Assembly: GCA_022496205.1 (NCBI GenBank)
Contig: WTXD01000013.1
Coordinates: 124,001 to 188,000, forward strand
Reading direction: 5' to 3'
From: Gloeopeniophorella convolvens
Taxonomy: Eukaryota; Basidiomycota; Agaricomycetes; Russulales
DNA length: 64,000 bases
The notes beneath the pieces were generated by a model. The model saw only the letters and a program-made list of their open reading frames with translations, was not told where the DNA came from and did not search any database. Positions 23,718-35,548 of the stretch are shown here, in pieces. The stretch's first letter is position 1. Every line of letters begins with the position of its first letter. The position numbers and the translations under genes are program-made.

Positions 23718-24438
23718 GGGTAAAGGACTAGGCCAGATCGCGCGGGAATCTCCTGTGTGTGGTATAGAGACCTGCCAGAGGGAAAACTGGATATAGCGAT
23801 GTGTTGTGAGCGCAGAGGGCCCGCCCGGAGTGAGATGGAGGGAGAAGGAAAGATAGAATTTACCGCCTGCACCGTTGGAGAAATTGAAGGGGACGGATGA
23901 TGTTGACGACCGGGGCTCGTCCTCGCCTCGTCGCTGTCTCCAGTCTCGTGATCTCGGTCCTCTCTGCAGCGTATCCAGGGCACTCGACTACCGACTGGTT
24001 TATTACTATCTTTACTGTCGTATGGGGGTGAACCCTGGTAGACCCTCTGCGCCCGGGTCCTGCGGAATCAATACTTACGCGGGCAGGTCGAGGCCTTGGC
24101 TTAACCCCGTCCGCCGGCGATGCGATGGAACACAGAGGCGATCAGTTTGCCCACAGAACCCACGCACCGCTGTTGGCGGCGATCACAGCGCAGTTGCCCT
24201 GATTGTCACATCCATCTTTGTTAGCCCTCTGCGACGATGCGCATATACCTGCATATACCTGCATATACCTGCATATACCTGCATATACCTGCATATACCT
24301 GCATATACCTATGTATATCCTGCCCTGCCACGACCGCCGAGTCACCGAGCGAGCATGACGTGAGATCGCCTCCGGAGGTATGATAAAGCCGGATGATGCA
24401 CAGCGGTCCTTTCTCCTGGCGCCCATGACCTCGACATC
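23718..24438. promoter_or_regulatory. Divergent promoter region of the RhoGAP and KTI12 genes
   Basis: This 721-bp region lies between the two start codons. Besides the 10-bp tandem repeat at 24241-24310, no gene or clear TATA box was found. Confidence 0.55.
24241..24310 (+). repeat. Perfect 7 x 10-bp tandem repeat (GCATATACCT)
   Basis: Seven identical copies of GCATATACCT sit 129 bp upstream of the KTI12 ATG. The 10-bp period is close to one DNA helical turn, so any bound protein would line up on one face. The pure copies suggest recent expansion. Confidence 0.95.
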
Positions 24439-25565
24439 ATGGCTCTAGTCACCTTCTCTGGCTACCCTTCCTCGGGCAAGACTCGTCGCGTCGCCCAACT
24501 CAAGGAGCACCTCGACCGCCGCCTCTCCGACCCGTCGTACGCTGGTCCGCCTCTCAAGGTCGTCGTGATCTCCGACGACACGCTCAATATCAACCGGTCC
24601 TCTTACGATGGTGGGTATCCAGGCAACCCTGTTACGCCCAGCACGCCTCTGACGACGATAATATATCACAGACAGCCGCTCTGAGAAGCCTGCCCGCGCG
24701 GCGCTTTTCACCGCCATGCAGCGGCAGATGGGCCGGGACACCATCCTCATCCTCGACGGGCTGAACTACATCAAGGGCTTCCGCTACCAGATCTACTGCG
24801 CAGCGCGCGAGTTCAAGCTCCGAGTCTGCACTGTCGGTGGTGACCGGTTCGTAGAGCCGAATAGCAGCTGACGCCGCCAAAGTAGGTCTATGTGGTCGCC
24901 ACTCGGGACCTGTGCGAGCAGTGGAACGGCGAGCGCCAGGACGGGCGCGCATATGCTACCGAAACGTAGGCGCCCCCGTCCGCCTGTGTCGCTGCGAGGA
25001 TCCCGGTTGACGCCGTTCCTGGGGCAGGCTGGAGAATCTCATGGCGCGATACGAGGAACCATCGTCGATGGTCCGGTGGGACTCGCCGCTGTTCACCGTG
25101 CCCTGGTCGGAGGCGGACGTTCCCATTGAGCTGATATGGAAGGCGATCACCGAGGGGAACGTAAAGCCGCCCAATGCGGGTACACAGGCTGTGGGTCTAT
25201 GCATCTTCTCCACACGGATTGAAGCTGACTGGATGTTTCAGGTGGTCAAGGCGCCTTCTGACGCGCTGCACACACTGGAGCACATCTCGACCTCGTTGGT
25301 GTCTGCGATCATGGCGGAGCAGGGGGCGTCTAGCACGCTGGGTGGGCAAGTGAGGCTGAGTGTGTCCGAGACGCTCAAGCCGCAGGTGACGCTGCCAGGA
25401 CGGAGCATGACGCTGTCAGAGCTGCAGCGGATGAAGCGGCAGTTTGTGACGGTGCACAAAAAGGCGATCACGCTGGGAACGGTTGATAAGGGCACGGTGG
25501 ACTGGAGCGAGGAGGGCGTGGCGGACAAGTTTGTGAATTACCTGGAGGAGAATCTAAAGCCGTGA
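24439..25565 (+). CDS. KTI12: Elongator-associated KTI12 (PSTK-like P-loop protein)
   Basis: Kti12 is an ATPase partner of Elongator, needed for wobble-uridine modification of tRNAs. Five exons (24439-24610, 24672-24832, 24886-24965, 25028-25190, 25242-25565) encode 299 residues. The Walker A motif is GYPSSGKT at residues 8-15. Family blocks DDTLNINR, LILDGLNYIKGFRYQIYC, LMARYEEPSSMVRWDSPLF and, near the end, VHKKAITLGTVDKGTVDW are all present. Intron 2 uses the unusual donor GTCGGT, chosen because only it keeps the frame. Intron 4 is 51 nt and in frame, so retaining it would insert 17 residues. Length is normal for fungi. Confidence 0.94.
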
Positions 25566-25792
25566 GGACGGGTCGCCTTTGTAATGGACAATACTGGACA
25601 ATAGGGCGAGTGCGACCGAGTCTGCGAGGAAGATGCATCGATGATCGGGAGGTGACCGAAGAGACGGCGCTGCGAGCGTTGTCCTGCCACACTCACCTCG
25701 ATTCACACTTGTCTCCCCCACCTTGTCCTCTCCTTTTCTTTATCTTCCATCTCCTCCTCCTCTAAGCTCTTGCCAACACTGAACGACTCTTC

Positions 25793-28556
25793 ATGCCTCT
25801 CCCCGCCGTCCTCAACGGCGGACTCTCCCTCCAGGGCCCCGCCCGCATGGGAGACGCTCTCCAGCCATTGTCAAAGAGAGCAATGATCATCCGCATGTCC
25901 GAGGCCACTCTCGAGGCCCTCGCCGCATTTCCCTCCCATCCTCCCCTCCAGCTCGAGTTTGGCGATACTCCGGTACGCAGCCACACCATCTCTCCCCCAC
26001 CCCGCACTCACCCACCCCCTTTCACATTCACAGGGCATCCACATCGGCGCCAGCTTCTTTCCAATGAGTGGCGTGCAAGAGTCCACCCCCCACGAACTCT
26101 ATCTGCGCTCTGCCCCCGCTAACAAGACCAACGCCCCCCTCAAACTATATGCCGACATCGCCGGCAAGTATACCGTCGGGCGCGAGCTCAACGGCAAGAC
26201 CGAGTCCAAGGTCCACCAGTCCACCGCCGACGCCCAAAAGGCCAAGTCTGGCGGCCGCATCGTCGTCCTCGACGCCCCGCCCGCCCTCGCGCCCCCCACA
26301 AAGTCCAAACCCGCCGCCGGCCCCAAGAAGCGCAAGGATGCCACCTCGGGCACCACCGTCAAGCGCGTGCCGCAGCTCATTCAGGCCAAGAACGAGGGCT
26401 CCGCCGCCACCCGCGCGCGCTCCCCGCTGCCACCAGCCGCCGCATCAGCACCACCGGCATCTCAGGGCAACCTCGTCTCGCAGACCATGCGCTCCCAGAT
26501 GGTCCACCTCCTCGCCAGGGGCCCGCGCTCCAAGGAGGACGTCCTCACGCAGGTCGGCGGCCCCGACGCCTCCAACGCGCTGCAGACGCAGCTCAACGAG
26601 CTCATGGTCACGGTCCGTATGCTGCTCTGACCCCTGCAGCCCCCTTTGAACTGGGAAATCACGTTCTAGATCGCCGAGCGGGAAAGGAAGCCCAAGGCTG
26701 CCGGCCAGCCCGCGCTGTACGCGCTCCTCCCGGAGTTCTGGAAGGAGGTGCGGCCGTACGAGTACCCCGGCCTGGCCGACGACGAGCGCCGCAGGATGTG
26801 GCTCCAAGCACGGCGGACCCTGCACGGGCTCGGGATCGCGGAGAGCGACCCCGCCTGGGACCACGTCCGCACGCGCCCCGGCTCGACCGCCACAGCGACC
26901 GCCCCCAAGGCCGGGGCGGGCCAAAAGCGCGGGCTGGGCGCGGCGGCGGCGGAGCGCAAGAAGCCCGCGGTGGGCACGTCAAAGGCGCCAATCGAGGCGA
27001 AGGACGAGGGGACCCGGCCCTCGTCGCGAGTGGACAGGCTGCGCGAGGACGCCGCGCTGCCCCCACGGCCCAAGCCTGTCGCCAAGCGTGACGAGGACAT
27101 GCCCCTGGCGGCCCTGCGCCGACCGCCGCCCGCATCGGGGGCCAAGGCGTCGCCCATGTCAACACCCTCACAATCACAGGGGCCCGGTCCGTCAAAGAAC
27201 GCTGCACTACTAGACGCCCGCGCGAAGCGCGACGAACCCTCAAAAACCAACGGCCGCCCGAACGGTGCACCACCCATCCAGGCATCTTCTTCTAGGGACC
27301 GGGACCGAGATCGGCCTTTACCTCCCAGCAGAAAGCAGAGAGAAGACGAGAGCGACTTGGATCGTGAGAAGGGCAAAAGCGCTGCGGCACCGAAAGCGCG
27401 CAAGCGCAGAGACGACGCGAGCGACTTGGAGAGCTTGCGGGACTGGGACGGCGCCGAGGGCAAACCGGGGCTCAAGAAGCGGAAACTGCGCGACGACTAT
27501 GACGACAAGGACAGGCCGAACGGCGCGGCCGCTACTACCAATAACCCGAAGCGGAGGAAGATCGACGAGGACGCGCCGTACAAGCCTGGCGGCGCGGGAA
27601 CGGCCAAGGTACGCGAGCGGGAGCGGGACCGAGACCGGGACCGGGAGTCGGATCGGCCGCGCGAGAAGGAGCGCGAGCGCGAGCGCGAGCGCGACTCGCT
27701 CGCCGTGCCGAAGCAACGGGCCCCACGGGACAACGACCGCGAACCCTCGCCCCTACCCCGCAGGCTCGTCGCGCGCGACCGCGCCCCCGAGCGGGAGCGA
27801 GAGCGTGACCGCGACGCCCGGCAGCGCGACCGCGACCGGAGCGCGTCCCCGCCTCCCCGGCGCACCAAGCGCGACCCCACCCCGCTCTCCCGCGCACAGC
27901 GCGACGTCTCGCCGCCCCTACGCTCGCCCACCAAGCGCAGCAAGTCCCCGCCGCCGCCACCGCCCCCGCGCGAGCCGCCGAAGCGCGAGCTCTCGCCGCG
28001 CCCGCGCGCCCGGCGCGACGAGTCGCCGCTGCCGCCGCCCCAGCGCAAGCGCGAGCGCGACGAGTCGCCGCCCGCACGCAAGCGTGAGCGCGAGAGGGAG
28101 CGCTCGGTCTCGCCGGTGCCGCCGCCGCGCGGTGTGGTGCGCGCGCGCGAGCGGGAGCGGGAGCGCGACCGCGAGGCGTCGGTCAACAGCGCGTCGACGG
28201 CGCGCCGGCGGCGCAGCCCCGTGTTCACGTCGTCCGAGGACGAGCCGCGCTCCCGCCCGCACGCGCCCGCGCCGCCGCGGCGCACGGCGCCGTCGTCCGT
28301 GACAAGCAGCTCGTCGCGCGGCGCTGCAGCCGCAGCTGCGCCCCCGGCGCCGCCGCCCGCGCCGCTGCCGCCTGCGGTGCCGCTCCCACGGGACCGCGCG
28401 GGGCTGGAGGCGCGGTACCGCAAGGGGTATCGGGCGTACATCGCGGTGTACCACCAGCTGTCGGAGGAGCGGGGGCGGATCGAGGACGCGTTGGCGGAGC
28501 TCGGGACGGACGGGGAGGAGGAGGACGGGCGGTGGAGGAGGAGGGGGCGGGGGTGA
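25793..28556 (+). CDS. RNA polymerase II elongation factor ELL-like protein (C-terminus frameshifted)
   Basis: ELL proteins raise the Pol II elongation rate. Exons 25793-25972, 26034-26612 and 26670-28556 give 881 residues as read. The ELL N-terminal domain is clear: MIIRMSEATLEALAAF, IHIGASFFPM, SHELYLRS-like HELYLRSAPAN, then a winged-helix part (MVHLLARGPRSKEDVLTQVG, LYALLPEFWKEVRPYEYPGL). A very long low-complexity region of Arg/Asp/Glu/Ser/Pro follows. Near the end, LEARYRKGYRAYIAVYHQL is the start of an occludin/ELL-type coiled coil. In this frame it runs into RWRRRGRG and stop. The expected remainder, MEEHEVRALAERYAAWTREL onward, continues in the +2 frame to a stop at 28670-28672, so one base seems to be missing in the G-rich run near 28525-28555. 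Confidence 0.88.
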
Positions 28557-28672
28557 TGGAGGAGCACGAGGTGCGGGCGCTCGCGGAGCGGTACGCGGCG
28601 TGGACGCGGGAGCTGGAGGGGATCAAGAGCGCGTATGCGGCTGTGCTTGAGCGGGCGGAGGTCGGTGCGTGA

Positions 28673-29536
28673 CCGAGGGTGGTCGGATTGGATTGGGATT
28701 GGACTGGTGGCGTACACTACCGGTGGATTTGTTTGATGGACACGGCTTTGCTGTATACGTACGTTATGAACAGCTACGAAATACCAACGGAATTCTGGAC
28801 CTGAGCTGGACCCGGCGGAAATGTTCAAGCTCACAGCTGTCCATCAGACGCACTCAGTTGGAAAGTTGGCCCTGGGCCTGTCCAAGTCCAAGTCCAAGTC
28901 GAAGAACCACCGCAAATAATGTAACAGCCCTAAGCCAGCACGCCGAAGGGCCTGAAGATTTCCGCATCGGATTCCCCTGAGTGCTCGAGGAGCCCCCCGC
29001 GCGTATTATCAGTGGTACCGGTACCACAAAAACTCACGCCTTTCTGTCAATTGTTCTATTTCGACGCGCGCCGGGAATAACGTGAACGTCTCCACGGACA
29101 CACGACCGCGCTGGGTGTCCTTCTTGTGGACTGCCAGTGACAGGGGGGCTGTCGACAGATCTGGGCGCCGTGTCTGCCCATTGTATTCCGTTTCCGCCTT
29201 ATCCCTATTTACAAAAGGGCGGGGGCCCGTCTGCATGTCGGTCCCCCGCCTGGCCTGCCACACCCACCTGCCACACACGCTTTTTCAACCTTCCCCTGCT
29301 TTAAGACCCGCCCCCGCACACGCTCGTTCACGCACGCCTGGAGCATCCTCTCATCAGCATCACCTTCTTTTCTTCAGCACCCGCCACCGCCTCGCGAGTC
29401 CAATACCCACCCGCCTATCACCGGTGCCAGTGCACCCCCAACGGATCCAAAGTTAAATACCCATCGCACGCGCATTCACGCATACACACACCCACACGCA
29501 TCCGCACCACAACACGCACGCACGCACGCACGCATA
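28673..29536. other. Intergenic, promoter of the small basic ORF
   Basis: No supportable gene. The 3' part is rich in pyrimidines and in CA/CG, and ends in a short (GCAC)n run at about 29512-29533 just before the next ATG. Confidence 0.45.
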
Positions 29537-29837
29537 ATGTTCTCCACCGTCGCCCGCATCTTCCGCCGTTCGTGCCTCGCGCCGCCGCGCCCGCGCAAGA
29601 GCCGCCACGAGCGCGTCTCGGACGCGCACCTCGCCTTCCTCGCCGCGCACCCCGACCCCGCAGAGCCGCAGTTCGAGCGCCTGTGCCGCGAGCTGCGCCG
29701 CGTCGAGGCCGCCGTGTGCCGCCGCTTTGCGCGTGAGTGCGCCGCCGCCCGCGCGCGGTGTCCGTGCCGCCATTGATGCAGATGTTGGGAGCCGGGGCGG
29801 GGTTGTACTTGGGGTTGGGGCGTCGGACGCAGAGTGA
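29537..29837 (+). CDS. Small basic hypothetical protein (79 or 83 residues)
   Basis: An ATG in moderate context opens a frame of 79 residues ending at 29776, with strong third-position GC as in neighbouring genes. A good 49-nt intron (donor GCGCGTGAGT, acceptor GATGCAG, 29733-29781) would instead give 83 residues ending ...GGVVLGVGASDAE. The protein begins MFSTVARIFRRS, which could be an amphipathic mitochondrial-type leader, and is rich in Arg and Ala. No family is recognised. Coding status is uncertain because the antisense strand is also open. Confidence 0.4.
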
Positions 29838-30129
29838 ACGTTTATTTGTTGTGCAGCAGTATAGTATACGCGCTCGTTAATCAGACTGGTCTCTTTCTTG
29901 CACATCTGCAGCAGGCCCGACGAGTGGAGTCGTGCAGTCTTCCGAGGTTGGGTGGGGGATCACGCGCACACGTCAGAGGGCAAGCGCTGCAAGCGCGTCT
30001 CGTATTCGGTTGGGAATGTGATACAAACGAAGGTGAGACAAACGAATGTGGGGTATGGAGTTGCGCGTGCAGCCCCATCGGTGTGTTTTTGTGACGCGCG
30101 CAGGCGGGGGTCAGCGCGTGGTGCCCCGA

Positions 30130-32855
30130 TCAGGGCAGGAGCAGGAACTCTGCGAGCAGGACGTTCGTCTTGGGCGTACCGACGCCTGCAACCAGGGCTC
30201 AGCACTGTGGGGGCGCGGAACGAGCATCGAGTCGGTACTCACCGGTGACGGGGTCCCAGCCACTCGTACTGTGCGGTCCCAGGATGTTAGTCATGCACAT
30301 ACAAGTGGAGGGTCGGATACTCACGCAGTGAAGCCAGGGGTGCCTGCGAGAGAGACCATAGTTCAGATCAACAGAACCAATGAGGACGCCATGACGCTAC
30401 GCACCGCAACCTTGGTTGCCTCCAGACGTGATATCGTGGAACCCGAACGAGAACGCGGGGCTGTAGATCTAGACAGAACGTCACGCCCTGCGTTCCTCTC
30501 TCCTAGACTGCACGCACCACAGGGTTGAGGAATCCTAGGATGTCGAGTCAGCTGGCCGGCGCAGGGAGAGCCTGGGCCAAGCGCAACGCACCAACTGGAC
30601 GCTTGCCAATAGCGAGCCGCGCGTCGTTGATCAGCGTGATGATCGAGCCAACGACGGGCGCCGACGCGGACGTTCCGTAGACGAGAGAGAACTCGCCGTC
30701 GACGGCAACGACGTAGTTGGCGCTGCGCGAGACAAGGTCAGCCTGTAGTCCCAGCAGCGCGTGCAGAGCCTCTCACCCGTTGGCCGACAGATCAGGGAAG
30801 GCGCGAACCTGTGACGCCGTGTCAGCGCTGCAGCCCGCCCAGGACGAGAAGAGAAGGCAGAATCACGGTTCCGGAGTTGTTGTACTGCCCTGCGGTGTAC
30901 GGCGGCGGGTAGTGCTTCAGGAAGCTGCTGACGGCCGCCTTCTGGTAGCTCGGCATGGGGAAGATGTTGCTGAAGCCGCCACCGCTGAAGATGACCTGCT
31001 CGCACGCGCCCTCGGGTTCCTTCACCGTCGAGCCGGGGTTGACCTGCGTCGCGCCGACGGCGGTGACGTACGGGCAGCTGGCCGGGAACGCGGGGCTGAA
31101 CTTGACGCCGCCTTCGTCGACGGTCTGGCCTGCGTAGGACATAAGGCTCGATTCGGGTGCGGGCGGGGCTGTGGTACGGTTGCTGCTTACCGGTGGAGTT
31201 CAAGCACACGCCGCCGAACCCGGCCACGCCAAAGTCGCCAGAGCTGTACAGGACCGTCGTGCCCAGCAAGCCGAGCTTGCCGTACTCGGCGCACTGGCGG
31301 CTGGCGTACGCAGCCGTGATGGTGACCTCGTCCTGGCCGTACGAGATGGAGACAACGTGCGGGGGCTTCGCGATACCGCAAGATTGGGGACCTGCTCCAG
31401 CCATGAGGAGGGTTATACGGGCACGTGGCGCGTACTCACCAGTGTAACCGCCGGGCTTGTTATCGGGGTAGATGCCATCCTGGATGTGCTGTGAGACGGT
31501 GAACGTCTCGGACGAGAACCCGGTACTGACCTGAGTAGGGTCGTCTCCGCCGCAGAACGATCCGTCAACAGCTTCCAGCCAGTTGTTGAAGCCAGCACCT
31601 GTGGAAGTCGAAGACGCATCAGTGAGCAGCGAACAATCGAACGTGGGTGGTTCACGGACCCTCAACGGCATCGCCAGTCTGGAGAAGAGTGATGGGGGTC
31701 GGGTTCACCAAGGCCATCGCGTACTCGAGATCCAGGTCGCTCTCTCCATTCATATCGAAGCTCTGGTTCGTGGTTTGTGTGAAGCCTGCAGGTCCCAAAT
31801 CAGCGTTGGAATGGCGAAGCTGAAAGTAATACTGACCTCCGTCAATGGAAAGGAGGTTGGGGCGCTTCCCAACTTGAGACTTGGAGAAGTTGCTAGACGA
31901 CGGTTTAGAGACGGGGAGATGCAGCACGGCGAGCTTGGAACACACGCGAAGAACAGGTCAAGATCGCCAGCAAGGTACGCCTGTGGGGTGAACTCGACTG
32001 TATGTGGTCAGTTGCGCGCAAGGATGCGCCCAAAAGTGTTACGCACCAATGCCATACGAGTTGAGGTGAGGGACGATAGGCTTGTAATTGATCGAATACA
32101 GGGCGCGCAGGCAGTCCGGCGTGGTGAACTTGTCGCAGTTGTCCAAAGTCGGCGTGATCGTGATTTTCTCGCCGTTGGTCTTGGGGCCATTGAAGGAAGA
32201 CGGCAAGCCGAGCTTGTTGACAGAGCGCTTGGGGAGGTAAACAGGGTCGTGAGGGACGCGGTGGTTGAAATGAACGGTGGGCTTGACGAGGTCGACGTGA
32301 TCCTGAATGTGCTTGGGCAGCGAGTACGAGTCGCAGCCTGCGCCGGAGGTTAGGAGGAGAGTATATGCGGTCGATATATGACTACGAACTGATCTGCTCG
32401 TGACCCGAGGGATGCGTGTAGACATGGTACTCGGTGTCCAGGAGGGACTCGATCTCCGCGACAGTCGCATTGACATCGACCCATCCCTTGCTGACCGAGA
32501 TCCGGATACGCTCGGGGTGGAATCCCTGGTTGGCGAGCCACTCCTTAACTGTGACAATGGAGGCGTCGCTGGGCGCGAAGAACTCGGCGACCTGCTCGGG
32601 GGACCAGTGTTGGCCGTACTCCTCCGAGTCGGGGTGGGCGACGGACATGAGCATCTCGTCGAGCTTGTGCATGTTCTGCTGCTTCAGGCCGATGCGCAAG
32701 GGGAGCACCTTGTGAGACTCCAAGCGGCGCGTCTGGACCCAGTCATAGGGCTCCGCAGCGCGCCTCTCGTGGACGACATAGTCGGAGCGGCTTGAAGGAG
32801 CGGCGACAGCCACGGCGACGAGCGCCAGTAGCTTGAACTGAAGGAGGACACGCAT
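30130..32855 (-). CDS. Secreted sedolisin-family serine protease (tripeptidyl-peptidase, S53)
   Basis: An acidic extracellular peptidase with 652 residues in 15 exons: 32855-32390, 32337-32047, 31997-31946, 31892-31837, 31785-31660, 31598-31440, 31391-31191, 31129-30867, 30808-30777, 30722-30592, 30534-30518, 30468-30405, 30343-30325, 30268-30243, 30185-30130. It has a signal peptide (MRVLLQFKLLALVAVAVA), a pro-kumamolisin prodomain (about 40-190) and the S53 catalytic residues Glu and Asp in NGESDLDLEYA (about 301 and 305), Asp in YSSGDFG and Ser in YGTSASAP (about 568). The C-terminus has FHDITSGGNQGCGT and GWDPVTGVGTP, the calcium-site region. Everything needed for activity is present. Exons 11 and 13 are only 17 and 19 nt. 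Confidence 0.95.
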
Positions 32856-34213
32856 GGGGGTACGAACGCGAGACTCTGATCCTCAGCTCAGTCTGCGATG
32901 TGTTTAAGTAGGCATCCGGGTGGGCTTCGATCATCCTAACACCGACTTCACAGTGATTCAGTCCTATCATTAGAGCGGGACCGTGTGGGGAGGACCGGGG
33001 ATGAGCAACCAAATGCTTGACAGATGGTGATCGTAGATAGCAAGCTGGGGTATATTGCGGTTACTGGAGTAGATCAGGGCAAACGAAATTTTTCAAGACT
33101 ACCGGATGCTGAGCTGACCCGCGCAGTGGCAGTGGCCGGATGGCAACATGAAGCTCGAGACAACAGGGCCTTGTTGCCAGGCGAACTACCGTCTCTGTAC
33201 GGCTCGCGATCGACCATGGAAGTTGCAGAGATGGGCAGCGCAGAAAACAGGAAAGAAGCAAGTACTGGATCAATGGTTCGGTGTCGGGCTATGATGCATA
33301 TCGAATAATCCCAGGAAGCGATGAGCTCCTCGTGAGATGACCATGCGCTGAAGAGCGTCCATAGGGTTGGAGGGAGGATAAGCTCGAGCCAAGGACGAGC
33401 AAGCATGGCGACGAACACGTCGAGCAGAGGTCCCCAGTGGTGGTCCACGAGGTGAAGCGCTGGGCGTGATCGCCATCGCGCGAGGATTCGAGCGAGACAC
33501 CTCAGCTCAGGCCCAGGTCCGGGTCAATGATCGCGACTCCCCGCAAAATCCCGCATTAAACTCCGACGGCGTACTGCCACATCCCCTCATAGTCGGTACG
33601 TACTCGGCGGGTACCTGTATTGAAAGTGATCCTTGCGTGGTCCTCACCATCTCGGGGAATATCCAAGCAAGCTTTGGACAGCTGCAAAATAACACGGCGG
33701 TCCGCTATGGCTTGTGCGCAGTGGCCGGGTTCAAGCGACAACCTTGTGTTGCGGCTTGGGCCTCCGTATGCACGTGCCATTTGCCACCAGGGTCATCCAG
33801 GCAACATGATCTCCTCTGTGGTGCGGAGTCGCATATGCACTGTATTAGGTCAACACTGTGCCAGCTGGTCAGCTTCCGTTCGTAACCTCCCCTTGCCTTC
33901 CTCCCCCCGCTCTCAGAACCACCTTTTGCATCGCCCGTACGCTCTGCTCCGCGGATGGCAACTTCAATACCGCTCCGCTTTGGTGCTATGTCGGCACCCA
34001 CAAGCCAGAGCGCGCCGCGCGGCTGCCGATGTGGCAGATTACCAGATGTGGCGAGCAAAAGCGTCGCCTAGTTGTGTCTTTGCTTTGAGCTGGGTGTCTG
34101 TGCACTGTTGCCACGAGTTCGGACACCTCCCTTGTTCCCATAAATACAGGAGTTTCAGCTCTTGTCTCCTACCTCTACCCGCCACCTGACATCCCCAGCT
34201 TGCACTCCCAGCA
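32856..34213. other. Intergenic, no supportable gene
   Basis: The stretch holds the sedolisin promoter on one side and the promoter of the Ser/Pro-rich gene on the other. Open frames up to about 190 codons occur but lack motifs, splice logic or codon bias. Confidence 0.45.
34139..34146 (+). promoter_or_regulatory. TATA-like box of the Ser/Pro-rich protein gene
   Basis: CATAAATA lies 68-75 nt upstream of the ATG at 34214, followed by a CT-rich stretch as expected for a fungal transcription start region. Confidence 0.5.
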
Positions 34214-35548
34214 ATGTCTACCCCAGGATCTCCCTCCGCACGTGACCGCATCGCTGAAGAGTGCGACTCGATAGCATCTCTAGTAGCGTCTCTCCTCAAG
34301 GAGCAACTCGCGCCGATCATCGAAACACTCCGGGAGCATGCCCGAGTGTTGGATTATCACACTGCTCTCTTGAATCATCACACCGTCATGGCCGAGTATA
34401 ACGTCGGCAAGATGGAAGACCTGCGCGATATACAGGTGAACGCGAAGTAAGTCATCTTTAGCCATCATCGTCGCGCTGTTCTCAATGCCACCTCGAATAG
34501 TTATAAGCTGAAGGACGAAGTGATCGGAGAGAAAAGGGCCTATCCCGCCTTGACCGGACAGCCTGTCTCTTTGGCACGCCCGGATGTTCCTGCCCCTGTC
34601 TCCGCGACCGTCACCACAACGACTCCCGCTCCTCCCTCGCGACCCGAGCCCGATCCTCCCAAAGAGGCCACCGCCCCGCGCCGTAAATCTCTCTCCACCC
34701 CCGCTACCGCCCCGACTCCCGCTGCCCCGCCGCAAGCCGAGTCCACCCATCCACGACAAGCCCGCGCTCTGCGCCGCGAAACCTCGACAGCCTCTTCCTC
34801 GGGCTCCTCAAGCGGTTGGTCCTCGGGCAGCATCGACGGCTCCCGCGGAACCTCCCCGTCCAGCGTCGGCACAGCCCGCACACCCAGCCCCGCGCCCGCC
34901 CCGCCGCCCGCGAACCCCGCTCCTGCGGGCCGCCCGCTGCAGCGCGAGCGCGCGGTCTGGCAGGAGCCCGACGCGGCGTGGAACACCGTGCGCGTCCTCG
35001 ACGTCTCTAGCGCACAGCCGTCCGGGGCGCCGTCCCTCGTCGTGAAGATGGGCGACGAGCCGGAGCCTGCTCCCGCCGCCGCGGACGCCGAGCCGGAAGA
35101 CACAGACGCCGCCCCCGAGCCACCCTCGCTTTCGACCATCCTGAGCGATAGCGGGCTCTTCCGGCACGTCCGACATAGGAGCTCCACGCCGTCCGATGCA
35201 GACAGCACGGCGTCGAACGCCGGCAGCAGCCCCGGGCCCGAGACGGCGCCCGGTCCGCTCAGCGAGAAGGCCGCCGGGAAGAAGCGCATGCGCCCCGAGG
35301 ACCTCGACGAGGCGGTCCACGCAGCGTCGAGCTCGGAGGGCGACGCGTCGCCCGGCGCGCGCGAGCGCAAGCGCAGCAAGAAGAAGGACACGCGGGTGTC
35401 CACCGAGGCGCTGGTGTTCCCGGAGGGTGTGGTTGAGAAGCTGCGCTATAGCAGGCACGACTACCCGCCTACGCGCGACGAGATCAAGCTCGAGCTCGAC
35501 CAGTTTTCGCTTATGCGGTCGATCCTAGGCCGTACAGGCCGGCGATAG
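34214..35548 (+). CDS. Ser/Pro-rich hypothetical protein with conserved ends
   Basis: Two exons (34214-34446, 34501-35548; 54-nt intron) encode 426 residues. The N-terminal 95 residues are helical and probably a coiled coil (ECDSIASLVASLLKEQLAPI, then NYKLKDEVIGEKR across the splice). The middle is a long Pro/Ala/Ser-rich disordered region with a basic stretch (GARERKRSKKKD, a plausible nuclear signal). The C-terminus EKLRYSRHDYPPTRDEIKLE followed by LDQFSLMRSILGRTGRR looks structured and may be the functional part. I do not recognise the family. A nuclear or cytoplasmic scaffold role would be a guess. Confidence 0.75.

Noticed and set aside
24241..24310. The 10-bp repeat array as a CRISPR array or telomere-like repeat
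   Set aside because: There are no spacers between the units, the host is a fungus, and the unit does not resemble TTAGGG-type telomere repeats.
28532..28570. A 39-nt intron (GTGGAG...CACGAG) as the explanation for the ELL frame break
   Set aside because: It is shorter than every other intron in the window and has weak splice signals. One missing G explains the break better.
26666..28834. Long minus-strand open frames across the ELL gene
   Set aside because: They are antisense shadows of a very GC-rich, Arg/Asp/Ser-rich coding region. The plus strand carries the ELL domain and valid splice joins.
33466..34189. Frames of 139 and 189 codons upstream of the Ser/Pro-rich gene
   Set aside because: No family resemblance, overlapping in several phases, and the second covers the promoter TATA-like box of the next gene.
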